NCBI GenBank assembly: GCA_016745035.1
Contig: JADGDE010000001.1
Coordinates: 1,297,677-1,361,676, forward strand
Direction: 5' to 3'
DNA from: Thiotrichales bacterium
GTDB lineage: Bacteria; Pseudomonadota; Gammaproteobacteria; Beggiatoales; Beggiatoaceae
Length of the DNA stretch: 64,000 bases
This document shows, piece after piece, positions 17,643 through 24,646 of this stretch. The notes under the pieces are model-generated. The model did no database searches and was not told the origin of the DNA. It was given only the letters and a program-made list of their open reading frames with translations. Position 1 is the stretch's first letter. The number at the start of each line of letters is the position of its first letter. The position numbers and the translations under genes are program-made.

Positions 17643-18185
17643 TTATTTAGCTGTTTCTGTCTCATTCGCAGGCGCAGCACTTTCAGGTGCTGGTGCTGCT
17701 GTCGTGCCATGCGCCCCCTGGGCTTCGTGAGCTGCCTGAGTGGCTTTATTAGCTTCGTCTAGCATTTTACGTTTTTTAGCGATGTATTCAGCCATTTTTT
17801 TCGCTTGTTCCATTTCAGGGTCAAGACTTAAAGCTTGAACAACCATGCCATTGGCTTTGGCATAAGATTGTTGATGCAAATACACTAAAGATAGAGATAT
17901 AAATAGCTTAGGGTTTTTCGGATCGTTGACAATCGCATTTTGATAAGCATCGATGGATTCATTTAATTTTTGTTGTGTCAAAAGTAAAGCGCCTAAGCGT
18001 TCATGGGCTAGTGCGGACTCGGGATACGCTTTAGTCGCAGCAGTAAAAACAGTAGCGGCTTCATCAAGTTTGCCATCAACCCATAGTTTATTGCCTTTGC
18101 TAATGTCTTGATTGACATCGGCAAAACTCAGCGTTGAATAACAGACACCTGCCAATAAAAGGGCTGTGGAAATAATTTTCATCAA
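17643..18185 (-). CDS. periplasmic TPR-repeat protein
   Basis: A 180-residue exported protein with a signal peptide (MMKIISTALLLAGVCYSTLS, cleavage after SFA). Three TPR units follow: NKLWVDGKLDEAATVFTAAT, then ALAHERLGALLLTQQKLNES, then PKLFISLSLVYLHQQSYAKA. The tail is rich in Ala, Glu and Pro (TTAAPAPESAAPANETETAK) and looks disordered. TPRs bind proteins; the partner is unknown. The stop codon coincides with the edge of repeat R1 copy F, so the repeat may have replaced the original 3' end. Upstream is the R1 copy behind bioA. Confidence 0.8.
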   Translation of the reverse strand: MMKIISTALLLAGVCYSTLSFADVNQDISKGNKLWVDGKLDEAATVFTAATKAYPESALAHERLGALLLTQQKLNESIDAYQNAIVNDPKNPKLFISLSLVYLHQQSYAKANGMVVQALSLDPEMEQAKKMAEYIAKKRKMLDEANKATQAAHEAQGAHGTTAAPAPESAAPANETETAK

Positions 18186-18263
18186 GGTCTCTCCTCAGAA
18201 ATGCAATTGATAGAAGCACCAGCTTACCTCAGCTAAATATATTTTTCCTTGATTTATGTCTAA

Positions 18264-18367
18264 CGGATGTTACGCAAAGGCTTCTTTTTTGCCCCAAAAG
18301 GCAAAAAAACCGCTATTGCTCCACGGCTACATTACAAGGCAGGTGGACGCTTAGTGTCTAACATCCG
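18264..18367 (+). repeat. MITE-like repeat R1, copy G
   Basis: A 104-bp copy with altered but mutually matching termini, CGGATGTTACGCAAAGGCT and GTGTCTAACATCCG. The same A-to-C change at both ends keeps them complementary. It holds the optional hairpin module (TTTTTTGCCCC / AAAAGGCAAAAAAACCGC). It ends 3 bp from the bioA stop codon. Confidence 0.85.
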
Positions 18368-18370
18368 TAG

Positions 18371-19681
18371 CTAATTTTGGTAGGCGGCAATGTCTTCAAG
18401 CAATTGGCTTATGGCCTCAAGCAATTGCTTTAATTCGGCAGGAGAGATGCTATAAGCAGGCATTAAATAAAGTAATTTCCCAAACGGGCGTAACCAAATG
18501 CCTAGTTTTATCAAAGCCGGTTGAATTTTTTCTAAATCAACTGGTTGATGGAGCTCAATCACCCCGATTGCGCCCAAAACCCGCGCATTAGCAACGCTGC
18601 TAAGTTGTGCCAATGGCAATAAATAGCGTTTGAGTTGGCGCTCTATTTCGACAACGCGCTGTTGCCAAGGACTATGTAATAACAGTTCAATACTTTTGTT
18701 TGCTACCGCGCAAGCGAGGGGATTGCCCATAAAGGTCGGGCCATGCATCAACACAGGATGGATGCCCTCGGCAATGCCATCACTGACTTTCTCATTGCAT
18801 AAAGTGGCGGCAAAACTTAAATAGCCCCCGGTGATGGCTTTACCTATGCAGAGAATATCTGGGCTGATGCCAGCATGTTCGCAGGCAAATAAACGTCCAG
18901 TGCGTCCAAACCCGGTGGCGATTTCATCAGCGATTAATAAAATGCCGTATTCATCGCAACGCGCCCGCACTTGACGCAAGTATTCGGGGGCATAAAAGCG
19001 CATTCCCCCTGCCCCTTGGACGATGGGTTCTAAAATAATGGCGGCTATATCATCGTGCTGCTGGAGTTGTTTATCAAGGCTATCTAAATCCTGCGCTTGC
19101 CAATGGGCATCATCAGGGCTTTGTGGTGCATCGGCAAAATATTGCGCTATAAGGTTTTGCCCCCATAAGTGGTGCATTCCATTAATAGGGTCGCACACAG
19201 ACATCGCCATGAAAGTATCGCCGTGATAGCCATTACGTATCGTGAGGAGTTTATTTTTATGCCCTTGTCCTTGGGAATAATGGTATTGCAGAGCCATTTT
19301 TATCGCTACTTCGATTGCAACCGAACCACTATCGGCAAAAAATACTTTTTCCAAACCAACTGGAGTCATTTCAACCAAGGTCTGTGCTAATTGGATCGCA
19401 GGCGGATGGGTAATGCCACCAAACATCACATGCGCCATTTGCTCTAACTGTTGATTCAAGGCGGCATTGAGTTCGGGATGGTTGTAGCCATGAATCACGC
19501 TCCACCACGATGCCATGCCATCAATAAGTTCCGTGCCATCGGCAAGTGTTAGCCGTACCCCCGCAGCTTTTGTCACCAAGAGGTTATCTAAAGGTTTTTT
19601 TAATGAGCTATAGGGGTGTAGAATATACTTATGGTCAATTGCCAATAAAGCTTGTGCGTCTATTGTCTGCTCGTGTGTCAT
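18371..19681 (-). CDS. bioA: adenosylmethionine-8-amino-7-oxononanoate aminotransferase
   Basis: A PLP enzyme of biotin synthesis that converts 7-keto-8-aminopelargonate to 7,8-diaminopelargonate with S-adenosylmethionine as amino donor. All 436 residues are present, as usual for BioA. Motifs: ELIDGMASWWSVIHGYNHPE, HVMFGGITHPPAIQLAQ, FADSGSVAIEVAIKMALQYH, RNGYHGDTFMAMSVCDP, the acidic LLIADEIATGFGRTG, and the PLP lysine in LCIGKAITGGY. WWSVIHG and YHGDT separate BioA from other class III aminotransferases. No other bio genes are nearby, although in many bacteria it is beside bioBFCD. Confidence 0.97.
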   Translation of the reverse strand: MTHEQTIDAQALLAIDHKYILHPYSSLKKPLDNLLVTKAAGVRLTLADGTELIDGMASWWSVIHGYNHPELNAALNQQLEQMAHVMFGGITHPPAIQLAQTLVEMTPVGLEKVFFADSGSVAIEVAIKMALQYHYSQGQGHKNKLLTIRNGYHGDTFMAMSVCDPINGMHHLWGQNLIAQYFADAPQSPDDAHWQAQDLDSLDKQLQQHDDIAAIILEPIVQGAGGMRFYAPEYLRQVRARCDEYGILLIADEIATGFGRTGRLFACEHAGISPDILCIGKAITGGYLSFAATLCNEKVSDGIAEGIHPVLMHGPTFMGNPLACAVANKSIELLLHSPWQQRVVEIERQLKRYLLPLAQLSSVANARVLGAIGVIELHQPVDLEKIQPALIKLGIWLRPFGKLLYLMPAYSISPAELKQLLEAISQLLEDIAAYQN

Positions 19682-19793
19682 TTGTAAGGGTTCTCGAAAG
19701 ACGAAAAATAATAAGGTCCATTGGCTCGACCAACGGGCGGTTATTTAGCCTAAATATGCAACTAAGGAGGGTTGCTGGTGTTTCACTTAGTTA

Positions 19794-19875
19794 CTAATGT
19801 TACGCACTAAGGCAGTTTTTGCCACAACTAGGGGCTTTTCCCCCTGCCTAGTGGTATTTAGTTGCGTAACATCCG
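19794..19875 (-). repeat. MITE-like repeat R1, copy H
   Basis: An 82-bp copy, CTAATGTTACGCACTAAGGC to TTGCGTAACATCCG, flanked by TTA on both sides. The inner palindrome has changed to AAGCCCC/GGGGCTT-type bases, so the centre is free to vary. Confidence 0.85.
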
Positions 19876-19907
19876 TTAATTACTTCAACTTGTGAGGGAT
19901 TATAGCA

Positions 19908-20732
19908 ATGCGTCAAATCATATCTCGTTTTTTTTCTGTCGTTATTTTTCTCAGTCTTAGCCCGACGCTCAGTGCCGATGTCTTGGTACTGGTGCATGGT
20001 TATTTAAGTGATGCCAATACATGGCACCGCAGTGGGGTGATGGCACAACTACAACAAGCCGGTTGGCAAGATGGTGGGATGTTACAAGGCACACCACGAG
20101 GGGCACAAATTCTAGCCCTACAAGGTCAGGCAACTAAAGCTGATAAGATTGTTTATCGCGCCAATTTGCCCACGTTGGCGGCAATTGAGTTGCAAGCCAA
20201 TGTCCTGACCGACTTACTCGTTCGGGTGCGACAACAACATCCTTATGCTAAACTGACCTTAGTTGGACATTCTGCGGGGGGAATTGTTGCCAGAGCTGTT
20301 TTAATTCGTCATCCTGCGCCCAAGGTGAACGCCCTCATTACCTTGTCTGCACCCCATTTAGGAACAAGGGCTGCTGAAGCGGCTTTAGATGCGACGGATA
20401 TTCCGTTTCCTATGTCGACTTTTGTAGACTTCTTTTCAAGTGGCAGTGGTTACGACATTCTACGTGATTCCTTTTATGTGTTAAGGGATCTCGTGCGTGA
20501 AGCACCTGGCAATTATTTATTTTGGCTAAACCGTCAGGCTCATCCTGATATCCCTTATTATGGGGTGATCTCTTATGGTTATGCGGGTTTAGTGCCTGCT
20601 TATAGTCAAGATATGAGCCGCGTACCTGCGCTACACAATAAAGCACATGTGTGGGCAGGGGTAGGTATACACGAGCTTAGCCCACAGGACGGACAAAGCA
20701 TTTTGGCAATTTTGGCTGATATGCGCAAATAG
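19908..20732 (+). CDS. exported alpha/beta-hydrolase (lipase/esterase-like)
   Basis: A 274-residue protein with a signal peptide (ISRFFSVVIFLSLSPTLSA). The oxyanion-side motif VLVLVHGYLSDANTWH follows cleavage directly. The nucleophile elbow GHSAGG is near 121-126, inside LTLVGHSAGGIVARAVLI. A later LITLSAPHLGTRAAE strand, Asp residues at DATD and a C-terminal HVWAGVGIHEL can supply the rest of the triad. The layout resembles PGAP1/triacylglycerol-lipase-like enzymes. It is probably periplasmic or secreted. The substrate is unknown. The RT-like gene starts 155 bp downstream, across a hairpin. Confidence 0.85.
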   Translation: MRQIISRFFSVVIFLSLSPTLSADVLVLVHGYLSDANTWHRSGVMAQLQQAGWQDGGMLQGTPRGAQILALQGQATKADKIVYRANLPTLAAIELQANVLTDLLVRVRQQHPYAKLTLVGHSAGGIVARAVLIRHPAPKVNALITLSAPHLGTRAAEAALDATDIPFPMSTFVDFFSSGSGYDILRDSFYVLRDLVREAPGNYLFWLNRQAHPDIPYYGVISYGYAGLVPAYSQDMSRVPALHNKAHVWAGVGIHELSPQDGQSILAILADMRK

Positions 20733-20747
20733 CTTGCGTCCCGCGCT

Positions 20748-20776
20748 GATACGACTTTGTGTTTCAAAGTCGTATC
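20748..20776 (+). terminator. perfect 12-bp hairpin after the hydrolase gene
   Basis: GATACGACTTTG and CAAAGTCGTATC pair perfectly around a 5-nt loop, 15 bases after the stop codon. GCCTGGTTTTTGCC follows. It may act as a terminator or belong to a dispersed hairpin family. Confidence 0.55.
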
Positions 20777-20887
20777 GCCTGGTTTTTGCCTTTATTTAGC
20801 ATTGCGTCTTATCATACCTTTATCCAATGCTTATGCCGTTCATTGCCACTGTTTGCGTTGCCTTGCGCGTTAATTATTTGAACGCAT

Positions 20888-22123
20888 ATGTTATTACTTG
20901 ACTCAACCCCTAAATTTTCATGGCAAACTTTTCTTAAAACACCGTCAACACAGGCGTTACTTCCTTTGATAAGTTCTGAAACTGAACTGGACGATGCTTA
21001 CCAATGGCTGCTACATCTGGTCGATGTACATCATTTAGATATTCATTGGCGCTTACCCACCGATTGGAAGGATTATCGAACACAATTACAAGCGCATATT
21101 TTTTCACAAGAATATCGTTTTCATACCCCACATGTCATCACCCAGCAACAGAACAGCTTATTATTATGGTCGCTACGCGATACGCTGATTTTACGGGCAA
21201 TGGCGCAGGTATTTTCTAAGAATTTACCCAATCACCCGCAATTATGGGAACATGATCAAAAAGATAGCCGTGGCGCTAACATAGCCCAACAATTATTTGG
21301 CTCTATACAACAATACACCCAAGCTTACCCACAAGCCTATGCCTATGTTGCCCATTTGGAACTCAACCCCAGCAACCGCCAACAAAATCGCGGTTTGTGT
21401 AAACTCATCGGTCAGCATATTAGTTTAGAATCACAATTGCAGCACTTACTTTATAGCTACTTGTCCCAAACCCACGCGCTAAGCCATCGAGATACCTTAT
21501 TTGACCCCCTAGCACCCCTGTTATCGCAATTATTACTCCAGAGTTTAGATGGCTATATGCAGCACAGTCGTTATTTTTATGCTCGTCATTTTGGTGAATG
21601 GTTATTTTTAGCACAAGATAAGGCACACTTAGAAAATGCGATATATCATGCCAATCGCCATTTAAAAAAACAGGGTTTACATTTATATGTTAGTCCACGG
21701 GTGGTTAACCGCTTGAGTTGGGGGGTGAGTTTTTTGGGCTTTAATTTTAATGAAAACCAGTTTGAGCCGGTTACCTTAGCCCATGAAAAACGTGATCAAC
21801 ATCTGCTCATTTGTTATCAGCAACGGGTAGAGGAACATGATATTCAACATTATCTGAGCTGTTGGCAACGTTGGGTCAATGCTGGGCTGGACAATTGTCC
21901 GGGGATGGATGAAAAAACCATCTTCAAAACCCGTCGCCATTCGAAACTTCCTTACCGTTTACAACGTTTTTTGTTATGGTTTGCTTGGGTTCGTATCCCT
22001 TTATTTATTGCTCTCACCTTGGGTAGTGGTATATTTTTAGGTGATTTTTTGATGGAAATGGTGGATGATACACTAGACCTAGCTGAACAATTTGAACATT
22101 TTATGAATCCACGCTATTGGTAA
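20888..22123 (+). CDS. membrane-anchored reverse-transcriptase-like protein with degenerate active site
   Basis: A 411-residue protein whose order of motifs follows bacterial reverse transcriptases of the DGR/group II type. SLRDTLILRAMAQVF (95-109) resembles RT2. YVAHLELNPSNR (153-164) sits where RT3 normally has YxxxDixxFfd, with the Asp replaced by Glu. DPLAPLLSQLLLQSLDGYM (206-224) matches RT4, and YARHFGEWLFLAQDKAH (231-247) matches RT5, where YADD has become HFGE. LKKQGLHLYVSPRV (259-272) matches RT6 and WGVSFLGFNF (278-287) RT7. A thumb-like YLSCWQRWVNAGL follows. Near residues 361-384 there is a membrane segment (LLWFAWVRIPLFIALTLGSG). All three catalytic carboxylates are altered, so polymerase activity is unlikely. 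A beta-barrel gene starts 15 bp downstream. The relationship is my reading of motifs and needs a profile search. Confidence 0.65.
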   Translation: MLLLDSTPKFSWQTFLKTPSTQALLPLISSETELDDAYQWLLHLVDVHHLDIHWRLPTDWKDYRTQLQAHIFSQEYRFHTPHVITQQQNSLLLWSLRDTLILRAMAQVFSKNLPNHPQLWEHDQKDSRGANIAQQLFGSIQQYTQAYPQAYAYVAHLELNPSNRQQNRGLCKLIGQHISLESQLQHLLYSYLSQTHALSHRDTLFDPLAPLLSQLLLQSLDGYMQHSRYFYARHFGEWLFLAQDKAHLENAIYHANRHLKKQGLHLYVSPRVVNRLSWGVSFLGFNFNENQFEPVTLAHEKRDQHLLICYQQRVEEHDIQHYLSCWQRWVNAGLDNCPGMDEKTIFKTRRHSKLPYRLQRFLLWFAWVRIPLFIALTLGSGIFLGDFLMEMVDDTLDLAEQFEHFMNPRYW

Positions 22124-22138
22124 CTCAACGAGTTTCTT

Positions 22139-22861
22139 ATGAGAAAAATATATCATTTTATCTTTGCTGCTACACTTTTATTACAAACAGCTATTAGCTT
22201 TGCTGATGACAATGAATTAAGTATTTTACCCAATGTAGAAATCTCGACCCGTCAATTTGATTATGTCTCCAATGATAATACCGTTGCCGGTGATATTGTC
22301 ACCGCAGGCTTAGGGCTGAGCCTGACTTATCAGCGCTTTTATGCCAATATCCGTTTAGAAAACAGCCTGTCCTCAGACAATGAAAATGCCAGTGGTTTTG
22401 TGGGTAATGACAGTGCGATTAGTTTCAGGCGCAGCGATTTTACCCTCTCCACCGGTTATGCATTGGAAAATACTTTTATTTTGTTTGCAGGCTATAAACA
22501 AGGCAAAACCACCATTGATGCCAGCACAGCCAATGCCAGTAGTAGTATTGAATTAGTCGGTCGTGGCTTTTTTATTGGGGCAGGGGCAGGGGCAAAAATT
22601 CGGGACTGGGGTGTTTTATCTTTCAGTGCCGCTTATGCCGATTTGGATAGTGAATACCAAGATGCTCAAAACCCCAGCCTTAATGGCCATGCCAGTGGGA
22701 CGAGTTTATCTGTGAGCTGGAAAAGCCCGCTGACAAATAACTGGTCCTATCAATTAGCCTTGGTGCGGCATGATTATGCTTATGCAGGTTTTCCCCGCAG
22801 TAATTTACGCATTCAAGAAAACATTCTTTCCTTACGCCTTAGTTTAGCTTACCGTTTTTAA
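22139..22861 (+). CDS. outer-membrane beta-barrel protein
   Basis: A 240-residue protein with a signal peptide (MRKIYHFIFAATLLLQTAIS, cleavage after SFA). The mature part alternates polar and hydrophobic residues in strands of about ten (VTAGLGLSLTYQRFYANIRL, LSTGYALENTFILFAGYKQG, ILSLRLSLAYRF). It ends with Phe, the BAM-complex sorting signal. It resembles small OmpW/OmpA-barrel type proteins of eight to ten strands. It begins 15 bp after the RT-like gene and ends 2 bp before the acetyltransferase, so the three are probably one transcript. No specific family is recognised. Confidence 0.75.
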   Translation: MRKIYHFIFAATLLLQTAISFADDNELSILPNVEISTRQFDYVSNDNTVAGDIVTAGLGLSLTYQRFYANIRLENSLSSDNENASGFVGNDSAISFRRSDFTLSTGYALENTFILFAGYKQGKTTIDASTANASSSIELVGRGFFIGAGAGAKIRDWGVLSFSAAYADLDSEYQDAQNPSLNGHASGTSLSVSWKSPLTNNWSYQLALVRHDYAYAGFPRSNLRIQENILSLRLSLAYRF

Positions 22862-22863
22862 TC

Positions 22864-23349
22864 ATGAATACAAATGCTCCTTTACAAAAAATTGCCGACG
22901 ATGTTGTGTTAGGTAATGATGTCAAAATATTTGATTTTGTTAACCTCTATGGTTGTAAAATCGACGATAACACCAAGGTCGGTACCTTTGTCGAAATTCA
23001 AAAAGGCAGTTACATTGGTAAAAATTGCAAAATTTCCAGCCATAGCTTTATTTGTGAAGGCGTGCATATTGATGACAATGTTTTTATTGGTCACAGTGTC
23101 ACGTTCATCAATGATCTTTTTCCGCGAGCAACTGCTGATGATGGCAGTTTACAAACCGAGGCTGATTGGCAGTGTGTGCCTACACACATAGAAAAAGGTG
23201 CATCCATCGGTTCTGGCTCTACGCTATTAGGCGGCATTCGGGTCGGTGAAAAAGCTATTGTCGGCGCAGGCTCGGTGGTGACCAAAGATGTGCCAGCGCA
23301 TAGTGTGGTTGCCGGAAATCCTGCACGCGTATTGCGCACCTTAGCATAA
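22864..23349 (+). CDS. hexapeptide-repeat sugar N-acetyltransferase (WlbB/WbpD/FdtC-like)
   Basis: A 161-residue left-handed beta-helix acetyltransferase. The hexapeptide pattern is clear (VLGNDVKIFDFVNLYGCKID, IGKNCKISSHSFICEGVHID, GASIGSGSTLLGGIRVGEKA, VGAGSVVTKDVPAHSVVAGN). The family end NPARVLRTL is present. Such enzymes acetylate the amino group of nucleotide-activated amino sugars. The next gene is a DegT-type sugar aminotransferase, which is the partner expected for making a 3-acetamido-3-deoxy or 2,3-diacetamido sugar for surface glycans. The exact sugar is not fixed by sequence. Confidence 0.88.
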   Translation: MNTNAPLQKIADDVVLGNDVKIFDFVNLYGCKIDDNTKVGTFVEIQKGSYIGKNCKISSHSFICEGVHIDDNVFIGHSVTFINDLFPRATADDGSLQTEADWQCVPTHIEKGASIGSGSTLLGGIRVGEKAIVGAGSVVTKDVPAHSVVAGNPARVLRTLA

Positions 23350-23470
23350 AACTAATAGCAGCTTCACGCTCATGAATCTAGTACAATGCCTCACAGCCTG
23401 GTTCTAATGCTGGGTTTTTTTGATGATAGTTTTTACGATTAACAGCCCCACACATACTGAAGTTATAACT

Positions 23471-24574
23471 ATGCAAGTACCTTTTTTAGATCTCAAGGCT
23501 CAATATGCTCAAATTAAAGATCAAGTGCAGCCTGCCTTGATCGATGTCATGGAAAATACCGCCTTTGCTGGTGGCTCTTTTGTGGCTGAATTTGAGAAAA
23601 ATTTTGCTGATTACTGTCAGTGCAAACACGCTATTGGTGTCGGCAGTGGTACAGAAGCCTTATGGGTGGCTTTGGTGGCAATGGGTGTTAAACCTGGTGA
23701 TGAGGTGATTACCGCTGCTAACACCTTTATTGCTACCGCCGAGGCGATCAGCTTCGCTGGTGCAACCCCCGTGTTTGTTGATGTTGAAGAACATAGCTAT
23801 AACTTAGACCCAGTACAAGTGGAAGCGGCTATCACCGACAAAACCAAGGTGATTATTCCCGTGCATCTTTATGGGCAAATTGCCTCTATGGATCCTGTGT
23901 TAGCGATTGCGAAAAAACACGGTTTACGGGTGCTAGAAGATGCGAGCCAATCTCATGGCGCAACCTCCAGCGAGCGCCGTGCAGGCTCTATCGCCGATGC
24001 CGGTTGTTTTAGTTTTTATCCGGGAAAAAATTTAGGCGCTTATGGCGAAGCGGGGGCGATTACTACCAATGATGACGAACTCGCTGCAACCATGCGCCGT
24101 TTTCGCGATCATGGGCAGGCGAAAAAATATTACCACGATATGGTCGGCTGGAATGCCCGCATGGATGGCTTCCAAGGGGCTGTTTTAGATATTAAACTCA
24201 ACTATTTACCTGAATGGACAAAAGCCCGCCAAGCCCATGCTGCACAATATAATCAACTGCTGGCTGAACATGCAGGCATTCAAATTCCCAGCGTCAGCGC
24301 TGGCAATGAGCATGTCTATCACATTTATGCCATTCGGACACAAAACCGCGATCAAGTGATGCAGGCTTTAGCCGAAAAAGGCGTGGCTTCGGGAATTCAT
24401 TACCCGATCCCTTTACATTTACAAACGGCTTATGCAGATTTAGGCTATAAACAAGGGCAATTCCCGGTTGCTGAGCGCTGTGCCGCTGAACAAATTTCTT
24501 TGCCAATGTATGCCGAACTGACGGAGGCACAAATTGCTTATGTGGCTGAGCAATTAAAATATATTGTAGCTTAA
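23471..24574 (+). CDS. DegT/DnrJ/EryC1-family sugar aminotransferase
   Basis: A PLP-dependent aminotransferase acting on nucleotide-linked keto sugars. The start is taken at 23471 (MQVPFLDLKAQYAQIKDQV), the usual opening; the frame is open from 23420. The 367 residues show AIGVGSGTEALWVALVAMGV, DEVITAANTFIATAEAISFA, LEDASQSHGA and the PLP lysine in SFYPGKNLGAYGEAGA (about 183-198). The C-terminus has HVYHIYAIRTQNRDQ and the GIHYPIPLHLQTAY motif. It pairs with the acetyltransferase just upstream, like WlbC-WlbB or FdtB-FdtC. Confidence 0.93.
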   Translation: MQVPFLDLKAQYAQIKDQVQPALIDVMENTAFAGGSFVAEFEKNFADYCQCKHAIGVGSGTEALWVALVAMGVKPGDEVITAANTFIATAEAISFAGATPVFVDVEEHSYNLDPVQVEAAITDKTKVIIPVHLYGQIASMDPVLAIAKKHGLRVLEDASQSHGATSSERRAGSIADAGCFSFYPGKNLGAYGEAGAITTNDDELAATMRRFRDHGQAKKYYHDMVGWNARMDGFQGAVLDIKLNYLPEWTKARQAHAAQYNQLLAEHAGIQIPSVSAGNEHVYHIYAIRTQNRDQVMQALAEKGVASGIHYPIPLHLQTAYADLGYKQGQFPVAERCAAEQISLPMYAELTEAQIAYVAEQLKYIVA

Positions 24575-24646
24575 AATAAAATTGGGCAATAACCGCACGG
24601 TTGTTGCCTATCTGTCTTTCGTTTTCATCATTAACTGTCAAAACGC

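Noticed and set aside
20888-22861. A diversity-generating retroelement (RT with template and variable repeats)
   Set aside because: The RT-like protein lacks YxDD, and I saw no near-identical repeat pair with adenine-specific differences near it or in the beta-barrel gene.
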